A stretch of 64,000 nucleotides of DNA from Nereocystis luetkeana (Eukaryota > Sar > Phaeophyceae > Laminariales > Laminariaceae). The translations under genes and the position numbers were made by a program. Location: the NCBI GenBank assembly GCA_031213475.1, contig JARUPZ010000014.1:8011491-8075490 (forward strand), in the 5' to 3' direction. Shown piece by piece: positions 56,904-64,000 of the stretch. Position 1 is the stretch's first letter. Each line of letters begins with the position of its first letter. A model generated the notes under the pieces. That model did no database searches. It was not told where the DNA came from and saw only the letters and a program-made list of their open reading frames with translations.

Positions 56904-57444
56904 TGTTACAGCTGCCTCCTCCTGTGTACCGCTATCGGCTCGGTCTCACCTCGATAGCCAGCTGTTGTCGTTCGTTGAGAGAGTCCTTCTGGGGGTTTCC
57001 TCCTTTCCTCGGTCCTGAATCCTCTCTGGCCACGGGGTGGCCAGACGCCACGCGGGTTGAGTGTTGGTATTACTCAGCAGGTGCGACGCGTGGTTAACAG
57101 ACAGGCACGTGATAGGCGATAATCATGCACGGTGTGTGAACAGGATATGGTTTGACTTGTTTCTTTCGTTCTTTGGTGGGATTGACTAACCCCAGGTAGG
57201 GCCAGAGAGCACCCGCATCGACCATTACAGCCGATACGGGGTTTCCATGACCCAGACAATGGCCTCCCCCGCCGGGGACACTCCATTGTATACCTACATC
57301 GATATGACAGCGAGCCATCCTACGGCTTTATCGCTGCCTTACACGATGCACCCTCCGTGCGTCACTGGTCAGGTCAGTCAACGTACATCACAGAATACCC
57401 TGTCGCCCACCTGGGCGACTCCTGAAGCCCGTAGCGCTGCAACA
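56904..57444 (-). repeat. LTR-542 right LTR (5' LTR if minus)
   Basis: 541 bp, identical by eye to 48,815-49,355 and followed by the GAAA target duplication. Confidence 0.9.
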
Positions 57445-57503
57445 GAAAGGGGTCGTGAGAGTACATCCGTAACTAAAAGGGTCGACTCCCATTTGGGTCG
57501 ATG

Positions 57504-57692
57504 GAAGCTGGCGTCGAGAGTTCTATGCCGCCAGTTGGGTTGGGAGTTGACTCGAGTATACGGATGTTAGCGTGGGGTTGCTGTTGGGGCAGCCCCGGGG
57601 GATCACCCCTTCTCCAAGCCCCCTTCTCCGGGCGGGGGGTTGCGCATTAATATAAAACAACTAACTTCGAGAGCAAAGTACAAAGCAGAGTA
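57504..57692 (+). repeat. YR-2 split repeat B1
   Basis: Starts GAAGCTGGCGTCGAG and ends AAGCAGAGTA. It overlaps A2 by the shared octamer GCAGAGTA. Confidence 0.87.
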
Positions 57693-57897
57693 TTCTCGGA
57701 AGAATGAGAGAATGTGAGTTTTGTACGTACATAAGAAGTTTATTCAATCAGATGAATGCGATGTTTCACGGTAGCATGAATCGTAGCCCTTGGTACATAC
57801 ACCTTGTCTGGTACGTAGCCGCAGCCTACACGCAACAGCGCAGTGAAGCAGAGGCAACGCTACAGGTTCAAGGTGTGATACAGACTAGTTTGAGTTC
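57685..57897 (+). repeat. YR-2 split repeat A2
   Basis: Partner of 43,494-43,705, ending GACTAGTTTGAGTTC. Confidence 0.88.
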
Positions 57898-58384
57898 CCA
57901 CCCACCCGCCCGTGCTTTTTTTGAGGGAGTCAGAGGGGGGGGAGTTAAATGGTCGCAGTGACTTGTGTGTTTGTTGCTGTTTGTTTGACGTACCCGTTAT
58001 GTTCGCTGATTGTGCGACCGGGTGTCGTAGATTGCGCAAGTGGCGGCGGGGGCTAGTCGCATTGTTTGGCGTTTGTTTGTTCGATGCAAGTGGGATATCT
58101 TTTTATCATAATATGATGGTGTTTTTTTTTTCATATCATGATATGAGAGTGATAAAAACGTGGTGGTGCATTCGCTCGGATTTGCGCGCAATCTGAAAGT
58201 TTAGGAGAAGGGGGTTATCCGCATATTAACACTGAAGTGCATTGTGAGTTAAATGCATTTGTGTTATTTGTGTATGCCTGGTACGAGTTGTGTGTAGATT
58301 TATATGCACATGGTCGTGAGGTTACCATGTACCTGGTATGTTTTCTCGAGTTATGTGTCAGGAACTGTTTGTCTGACTGGCGTT
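57898..58384. other. YR-2 A2-B2 spacer
   Basis: 487 bp without a gene. Contains an imperfect AT hairpin (TTTTATCA at 58,101 with TGATAAAA at 58,150) around a poly-T loop, and one TACCTGGTA (58,330). Confidence 0.6.
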
Positions 58385-58569
58385 GAAGCTGGCGTCGAGA
58401 GTTCTATGCCGCCAGTTGTGTTGGGAGTTGACTCGAGTATACGGATGTTAGCGTGGGGTTGCTGTTGGGGCAGCCCCGCGGGATCACCCCTTCTCCAACC
58501 CCCCTTCTCCGGGCGGGGGGTTGCGCATATATATATTACAACTTCGAAAGCAAAGTACAAAGCAGAGTA
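58385..58569 (+). repeat. YR-2 split repeat B2 (right end)
   Basis: Matches B1 with several substitutions and indels and ends GCAGAGTA, followed by CATCTTTCA of the interrupted LTR-364. Confidence 0.87.
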
Positions 58570-58583
58570 CATCTTTCACCAAC

Positions 58584-59488
58584 CTCAACTTATATTTTCG
58601 GCCATAGGGAATATTTGGGAAAGTTTTCCATAATGCTTGTCGGGATGCTTGCTGAAGGGGGCGGTTGGTTGAGTAGATGGGAGAAATCAACACCTGCAGC
58701 AGTGGCACACACGTTGGGTTTTGTTCTATAGCAGCTGGAGCCCTGGAGGAAATACTTGCCACAGAAGGAAGTTCGCTTGGTCCGCCACATCGAGTGCCAT
58801 TTCAATACACGTCACGAGTCAGAGCACGATCGTACCGACAGGTGTGTACTGTGAATGCTCGTATTTCTTTCCACACGAGAGATGCGGCACCTTGTCTTGC
58901 AGCGGTAGTAGTCCAGGCTGAGCGTCGTGGACGATGCGCTACAAGCTGTGCTGCTGCCCTCGTCCTCGTGTTGACCGGCGACAGATCACGTGATGCCGCG
59001 AAGGTACTGGTAGCTTATCTGGACTAAGTACTGGCCTCACGTGGGGCCGTAGCACGTCGATGTCTAACGGCGCCATCTCGCACGGACTTGCAAACGACCC
59101 CAACTTACAGTTTACTATATTTGTGTATTGTTTATCGCTACAGCAGTAGCAGACAACGACTGTCAGACTCCAGGTGCAAGACGCAAGATGTCTACTGCTG
59201 TAGGGTGGTGAGGATGATATGACGGTGTCAGCCAGGCAGGCATGTGACGTAGTGAGTCCCTGTTGGCATTGTCTACTTGTAAAGCGGTTGTCGAAGAGGT
59301 AACGGGACTGCGAACTTGGGAGAGGACTCTCGATCGTGCAAAGAAAATACAAGAAAAAAACACGAATAAAAAATACCGTATGTATCGAAAAATCACCCTT
59401 TTGCACACTGAAATACCATCAAAATCGCCCCCCCCCCCACACGCTTTTTTTTTTACCAGTGCTATTGCAAGTGGTCTATTTACTCTGT
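58584..59488. other. no gene seen
   Basis: Right flank of LTR-364. Short frames only. Confidence 0.45.
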
Positions 59489-59797
59489 GTGTGTTCTTCA
59501 CGTTCTTTCTACCCGTCGACATCCAGCACAACCAGTGTCCGTGCCGATTCTTTAATCCTAGAAGAGATACAAGTTCTGTGGTCACAAAGCTACGCCACAG
59601 AGATACTACGTTGCCACGTGTTCAGTATGCACTGCAGTGGGCAATGCAAAGCCATGTCATCATACGACAGGCACGACATACGCAATCTATGAAATAGTGA
59701 AACGAAAAGAAACAATCAAAGAGAAAACAAAAACAAGGTAGACAAATTGATAGAGAGAAAAAAATTAAAATGAAAGCAAAATCTAGGAGAAACAATC
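59489..59797 (-). repeat. LINE 3'-end fragment
   Basis: Same landmarks as the tail of the LINE that follows, starting TGTGTGTTCTTCAC and reaching AAAATCTAGGAGAAACAATCTG. It is in the same orientation as, and only ~65 bp from, the end of the next LINE. Confidence 0.85.
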
Positions 59798-59865
59798 TGA
59801 TGTTCTAATACGTATTTCATTTGTTTTTGTGACGTATTTCATTCATAGTAGCATATGTGTGTGGT

Positions 59866-62800
59866 AGTGTGTGTGTGTGTGTGTTCTTCACATTAAACCG
59901 TTCTTTCTACCCGTCGACATCCAGCACAACCAGTGTCCGTGCCGATTCTTCCATCCTAGAAGAGATACAAGTTCTGTGGTCACAAAGCTACGCCACAGAG
60001 ATACTACGTTGCCACGTGTGCAGTGTGAACTGCAGTGGGCAATGCAAAGCCATGTCATCATACTAGATACGACAGGCACGACATACGCAATCTATGAAAT
60101 AGTGAAACGAAAAGAAACAATCAAAGAGAAAACAAAACAAGGTAGACAAGTCGAAAAAGAAAAAGAAGAAAAATGAAAGCAAAATCTAAGAGAAACAATC
60201 TGTCGTGCCCCCCCCCCCGCAGGCGAGGTGGCCTACACTTGAAAAAGAACGAGCTGGAAAAAAGAAGAAATAACAAAAGACACCACTGCTTGTGAACAGA
60301 GTAAGACAAAGAACCAAGGAGAAAGTAACAAGGAAAAATAACAAAGGGGAAATAACAGGCAGACCAAAGCCCAAAGCACCTTCTAGGTGGCGGCAGCAGC
60401 TTGTGGTACGAGTAGTATAGCCAGGTTCTCCCTGCTAATCCGCCTGGTACCTTGCTACCCAGACTGCCGTCTCCGCCCTGCGTTCGTCAACTATGCCCAG
60501 CCCCTTGGCGTCAGACAATACGAGCCGAGCAGAGCAGGTTCGTCTTCCAACCACGCCACACGGCTCCTTGAGTACGGCTTATCAATCAGAAAAGGAAGAG
60601 GAAGAGAAAAAATGAAATGAAAATCACGGAGAGAAGACAAGGGAAGACCACGTTCGAGCCAGCTGCACCAGTTGGTAGCACTAGTAGTATGGTCATATTC
60701 TACTTCCTAGTCGACTTGGTGCCTTGCTACCCTGTCTGCCATCTCCTTCCTACTTTCGTCTACCGCCGTTTCCCTTCTACCCCTCCTGTTCCCCCCCCTC
60801 TCCGCATTCACTCGGTCGGGCTTTATGCCACTTCTCCTGTTGCCCCCTCCCCCCCCGTTCCTTTGGGCACCATCCACGGCGGATGCGCGGCGCTGTCTAC
60901 TCATCTCAGCCTCAGCCTCGTGCCACCTCACCATGAACCGTTCGGCTGCTTCAAGGATCCCCCGGTACCACTTCCCCGCCTTTTTGGCTGCTGTGGACCA
61001 CAACGCGGTCTCAACTCCAAACACCAAGGGGGCAACTTCCGTTGACCCTTCGGTTGCTCGGAACTCCCTAAGGTCTTCGACTATGCATCTATGCCAAGTC
61101 TTACACTGTCCGCCTGGTCTCGGGTTCTCCCCACCAGCTATCGTCCCGAGCATTACCCGATTGGGTAATCGCTCCTTGCTTTGCCGTGCCACGCCCCCCG
61201 CAAAGAAGAGCCGCCGTTTGCGAATGGTCGTTTCGATGCTCTCGCAACGTGTCATCTTGAGGGCCTTCGCGTACGAGAGGGTGGCATGGTCAGTACGAAG
61301 TCGGCGCTGGAAGCCAATGACTCGCAACAGGACTTGGTGGTGAGCCGTTCGAAGCTTGGCAAAGTGTTCCGCTCTGAGGGTCCACGTCACACACCCGTAC
61401 AGCAGGGTCTCAATCACCTCGGCCTTCAGCATTCGGACTTTAAGGCTAAGGGGGGCGGTCGTCCTATCATACAACTCCGGGCCGAACCGTTTGAAGCATG
61501 CTCGCATGAGGCGGATCCGTCGGTCGATTTCGAGCGAGAGGTCAGCGTTTTCGTGGATAACGCCGCCTAGGTATAAGAACTGGGTCGTCTGCTTATACCT
61601 CTGACCTGCCGCTTCGATGACGAGCGGTGGTGCGAGGGTTGTCCGGTCTGGTGTTTGTAGGACCATTGTCTCAGTCTTCTTTTCCGACACCGTGAGGCCT
61701 GCTGCTTCGAAGACAGTCACGATGACTGTCATCATTTTTGCGAGCCCTTCAGCCGACTTCGAGACAATTCCTGCATCGTCGGCGTACAACATGCCCCATA
61801 CAGACCTTCGCACGCACGCCAATGGCTCCTCCTTCCCTGTTCGAACTACTCCAGCTTCCAAGAGTTGGACCAAATCCCTTACAATGGCTTCGTCTTGGCT
61901 GAAGCGTACTAGTACGACGTGTAACGCAGCAGCGAAGAACACGTTGAACAGTAACGGTGACAGTACACAGCCTTGCCGCAGCCCCTGCGTGACATCAAAC
62001 CATTCCGAGAGCTCGCCGTCATCAGTACGCACGCGAGCCCGCATGCCATCGTGGAAATTACGGATAATTCTCAGCATCTTGGTTGGTACGCCAAAGTGTG
62101 TGAGTACCTTCCATAACAGCTCTCGGTCGACAGAGTCGTACGCTTTCTGCAGATCGATGAAGCACACGTATAAGGGGATTTTCCTCTGTCGTCCGAGCTC
62201 TTGCAGCCGGCGCACGACGAACAACATATCAATCGTTGATCGTGCGGGGCGGAAGCCGCACTGTTCCTCGGGGAGTAGTTCCTCGGTCTCGCAGTAGTTG
62301 CTGAGGCGGGACGCGACGATTTTCAACAACACTTTGCCTGCGTGGGCAACAAGCGAGATCCCTCTATAGTTGTTGCAGTCAGTTCGATCCTTCTTTTTGT
62401 GAAGGACCTTGATGATCGCATCTTTCCATTGCTGAGGGACTTCTCCTGTTAACCAAACATTGACAAGGATGTTGTGAAAGCGCTGGGCGAATGCCGGGTG
62501 GTCGATTTTTAGGAGTTCGACCGGGAGACCATCTGGCCCGACAGCTTTCCAATTCGACATCCCCTTCAGTGCTTCGGTCATCTCGTCTATGGATGGTTCA
62601 TCTTCAAGCGACAGTTTAGGCGGTCGCGGTGGCAAGAGGTCGATGATCGTGGGATCGAGTTTCAGCGACTTCGTGTTCAAGAGTTTGTGATAAAACCCCG
62701 CCCATCGTTCACGAATTCGCACCTTATCCCGTAGGATCGTGCCATCCTCGTCCCTAATGAACTGTTCGCTCCTCGCTTTAGTCCCTTCCAATCCTACCGT

Positions 62801-64000
62801 ACTCTTAAGGTGCTTGTAAAAGCCTCTTTGGTCGTTGTTCGCTAGGAGTCGTTCGGTTTCGGCAAGGTACGCTTCGAAGTACGCATGCAGTCCTGCGGCA
62901 ATCACCTTCTGCAGGTTCGCACACGCAGATCTCAGGGTCTTCCACGCGGTTCTGTCCCGGGGGTGGGCACGCAAGAATTGTCGTGCATCCTCCCTCGCTG
63001 TCCATGCTGGCATGAATGCGGCCAAGGTTTCGGCAGACTCACACCATCCATGTCTGCGGTGGCGACGTGCAGGGGGTGGTACCTCTTTTTCGACCGCATC
63101 AATAACAGCCGCAGTGAAAATCTCAACCATACCAGACGTATTACGGGGCTGGATAGGCTGGTTGAGAGTGGAGATGATCCTGGAGACTACTCGTTCACGA
63201 CAATTTCCATCGGACATAAAAAGCTGCCTGTCGAACTCTCGGCGTTTCGTCGGTCTACGTATTTGTCTGTTGGGCGCAAAACGACCACCGAGTCGGACTT
63301 TAATATACAAGATGTTGTGGTCTGAGTCAGCCTTAGCTGGGGCAGGAGGCTGTGGGACGACTTTCGCATCTTGTACTCTAGGTCGATGGACTTGACGGGT
63401 TAGGATGTAGTCAATCCGCTTACGGTCATTCGGGCCGGTGCCGTTGTAAGTATGCGATATCCCACCCTTGCGCGTGCTGAAAAACGTGTTGGTGAGAGCC
63501 AACTTGCAATTGGTGGCGAACGACAGGAGCCGTCTGCCATTATCGTTACGAACATCACGTCCATACGCTCCCAGCACTCTGCTTTCATCATCACCGCACC
63601 CTTCCTTCCTCTGTCCAGTTCGCGCGTTGGCATCCATCAGTACAAACAGACACTCTTTCGTCGGGATTTTTTTCACCAAGTACTCCAGCTTCTGCCAGAA
63701 GATACCTTTCAGTTCGGCGTCCTTGGTACAATCAGTTGGAGCATACGCAACGACGAAATTGACTGCCTCGCATTTGCCAGCCAGCTCAAAGCGCATAGAC
63801 ATTAGCCGCTCGTCAACGAACTGATGAGTATACACAGACTTACTGCACAACGATTCCTTGACAGCTAGGCCTACTCCGTACAGCCCTTGCCTGGTGGCTG
63901 TTGTTTCCTGTCCTGAACAGAAAACACGATACCCTGCCGCACGGAACGTCGTGCTGCCGGACCTCCGAGTTTCTTGCAGGCCAATGAAGTCACAGCCGAG
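59866..64000 (-). mobile_element. near-complete LINE (5' end beyond window)
   Basis: Reads leftward. The coding frame is open from the window edge to 60,707, followed by ~0.84 kb of 3' UTR ending in an (AC)n tail at about 59,866-59,883. It is the apparent source type for at least five 5'-truncated fragments in this window. Confidence 0.9.
60707..64000 (-). CDS. LINE endonuclease-reverse transcriptase (5' partial)
   Basis: 1,097 residues are visible and open throughout; the start lies outside the window. An apurinic-type (EEP) endonuclease comes first: FIGLQETR at the edge with its catalytic Glu, then LMDANARTG (~residue 122), KRIDYILTR (~195) and DSDHN (~226). This enzyme nicks the target. 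The reverse transcriptase spans about residues 480-760, with WKAVGPDGLPVELLK, NNYRGISLV, CGFRPARSTIDM, FIDLQKAYDSVDRE, VTQGLRQGCVLSPLLFN and YADD (61,775-61,786). The C-terminal part lacks a recognised RNase H and ends in an Arg-rich tail. The frame is intact, so the element may be functional. It resembles RTE/CR1-like LINEs, but I do not assign a clade. Confidence 0.93.
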   Translation of the reverse strand, partial: LGCDFIGLQETRRSGSTTFRAAGYRVFCSGQETTATRQGLYGVGLAVKESLCSKSVYTHQFVDERLMSMRFELAGKCEAVNFVVAYAPTDCTKDAELKGIFWQKLEYLVKKIPTKECLFVLMDANARTGQRKEGCGDDESRVLGAYGRDVRNDNGRRLLSFATNCKLALTNTFFSTRKGGISHTYNGTGPNDRKRIDYILTRQVHRPRVQDAKVVPQPPAPAKADSDHNILYIKVRLGGRFAPNRQIRRPTKRREFDRQLFMSDGNCRERVVSRIISTLNQPIQPRNTSGMVEIFTAAVIDAVEKEVPPPARRHRRHGWCESAETLAAFMPAWTAREDARQFLRAHPRDRTAWKTLRSACANLQKVIAAGLHAYFEAYLAETERLLANNDQRGFYKHLKSTVGLEGTKARSEQFIRDEDGTILRDKVRIRERWAGFYHKLLNTKSLKLDPTIIDLLPPRPPKLSLEDEPSIDEMTEALKGMSNWKAVGPDGLPVELLKIDHPAFAQRFHNILVNVWLTGEVPQQWKDAIIKVLHKKKDRTDCNNYRGISLVAHAGKVLLKIVASRLSNYCETEELLPEEQCGFRPARSTIDMLFVVRRLQELGRQRKIPLYVCFIDLQKAYDSVDRELLWKVLTHFGVPTKMLRIIRNFHDGMRARVRTDDGELSEWFDVTQGLRQGCVLSPLLFNVFFAAALHVVLVRFSQDEAIVRDLVQLLEAGVVRTGKEEPLACVRRSVWGMLYADDAGIVSKSAEGLAKMMTVIVTVFEAAGLTVSEKKTETMVLQTPDRTTLAPPLVIEAAGQRYKQTTQFLYLGGVIHENADLSLEIDRRIRLMRACFKRFGPELYDRTTAPLSLKVRMLKAEVIETLLYGCVTWTLRAEHFAKLRTAHHQVLLRVIGFQRRLRTDHATLSYAKALKMTRCESIETTIRKRRLFFAGGVARQSKERLPNRVMLGTIAGGENPRPGGQCKTWHRCIVEDLREFRATEGSTEVAPLVFGVETALWSTAAKKAGKWYRGILEAAERFMVRWHEAEAEMSRQRRASAVDGAQRNGGGGGNRRSGIKPDRVNAERGGNRRGRRETAVDESRKEMADRVARHQVD

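Larger units (their letters stand above)
48815..57444 (-). mobile_element. LTR-542: LTR retrotransposon-like insertion in YR-2
   Basis: Two LTRs of 541 bp appear identical and begin TG and end CA (48,815-49,355 and 56,904-57,444). A 4-bp target duplication GAAA flanks them (48,811-48,814 and 57,445-57,448). Minus orientation is chosen because GGGCAGGGGGG, a polypurine tract, precedes the left LTR when read on the minus strand. The 7.5-kb interior shows no protease, integrase or reverse transcriptase, so this is a non-autonomous (LARD-like) element. A truncated LINE lies inside. Identical LTRs imply a very recent insertion. Confidence 0.82.
43494..58569 (+). mobile_element. YR-2: degenerate PAT/Ngaro-type element, split by LTR-542
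   Basis: Same design as YR-1 but a different family: A1, gag, reverse transcriptase/RNase H, recombinase, B1-A2, spacer, B2. Without the inserted LTR-542 it would be about 6.4 kb. The octamer GCAGAGTA sits at the left end (43,494), at the B1-A2 joint (57,685) and at the right end (58,562), as expected of a recombinase crossover core. The genes carry several stops and a frameshift, and repeats A and B show small differences between copies, so it is older than YR-1. Confidence 0.88.
40204..58578 (-). mobile_element. LTR-364: deleted Copia-like element, 5' LTR split by YR-2
   Basis: The left LTR is 40,204-40,567. The right LTR is 43,144-43,494 plus 13 bases at 58,566-58,578, with YR-2 between. 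Once YR-2 is removed, both outer flanks carry CCAAC (40,199-40,203 and 58,579-58,583), a 5-bp target duplication. The element reads on the minus strand: a purine tract (AGTAGGGGGAG) precedes the TGAAAGATG start of the left (3') LTR. The LTRs differ at about 5 of 351 comparable positions. The interior is only ~2.6 kb and keeps gag-like and RNase H relics, so it is a non-autonomous derivative. Confidence 0.85.

Noticed and set aside
48815-57444. reading LTR-542 on the plus strand
   Set aside because: The LTR ends are compatible with either strand, but a polypurine tract is next to the LTR only in the minus reading. No tRNA-like primer site helps either way, so minus is preferred but not certain.
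60617-62297. plus-strand frames over the LINE (142, 172 and 226 residues)
   Set aside because: They are antisense to the well-supported LINE coding region and have no motifs.
1-64000. CRISPR arrays, bacterial promoters, rRNA genes
   Set aside because: No regularly spaced short repeats with unique spacers, no rRNA signature and no prokaryotic gene organisation. The spaced repeats at 27.5-28.7 kb are irregular and degenerate.

Overview
This window is from a eukaryotic nuclear genome. It looks like an alga or another protist, but I cannot name the species. The evidence is LTR retrotransposons, tyrosine-recombinase (YR) retrotransposons, a LINE and a eukaryote-type DDE transposase. There are no bacterial operons or Shine-Dalgarno sites, and the gene-free stretches are long and mildly AT-rich. 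I found no convincing host gene. The window is a transposon graveyard with some very fresh insertions.

Layout, left to right. 0-5.3 kb holds LINE 3'-end relics and one copy of an ~0.85 kb dispersed repeat. 5.33-6.59 kb is a non-autonomous hAT-like element with subterminal GGGTC-type repeats. 6.6-13.7 kb is almost gene-free. 13.68-20.54 kb is a full-length but mutated Copia element (258-bp LTRs, TCATG target duplication). 22.9-24.8 kb holds a related Copia LTR plus gag fragment and another gag-like relic. 25.87-26.74 kb is the second copy of the dispersed repeat, directly abutted by YR-1.

YR-1 (26,744-35,082) appears intact. Its order is gag (CCCH zinc finger), reverse transcriptase/RNase H, tyrosine recombinase. 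It has the split direct repeats A1...B1-A2-B2 (286-bp A, 240-bp B) typical of PAT/Ngaro-type elements. A broken DDE_Tnp_4 transposase lies at 37.4-38.5 kb.

40.2-58.6 kb is a nest of insertions that can be untangled base by base. An LTR element with 364-bp LTRs (minus strand, CCAAC duplication) has its 5' LTR split by a second, degenerate YR element, YR-2 (43,494-58,569). YR-2 is itself split by an LTR element with identical 541-bp LTRs (48,815-57,444, GAAA duplication). That element contains a 5'-truncated LINE (55,133-56,374). The near-complete parent-type LINE lies on the minus strand at 59.87 kb to the window end. With the truncated copy it forms a 1.24-kb inverted repeat.

The genes here do not form a host pathway. 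Each set encodes the copying and integration machinery of its own element. Outside the elements, the 9-mer TACCAGGTA/TACCTGGTA recurs far more often than expected, with a tight cluster at 53.6-54.2 kb.
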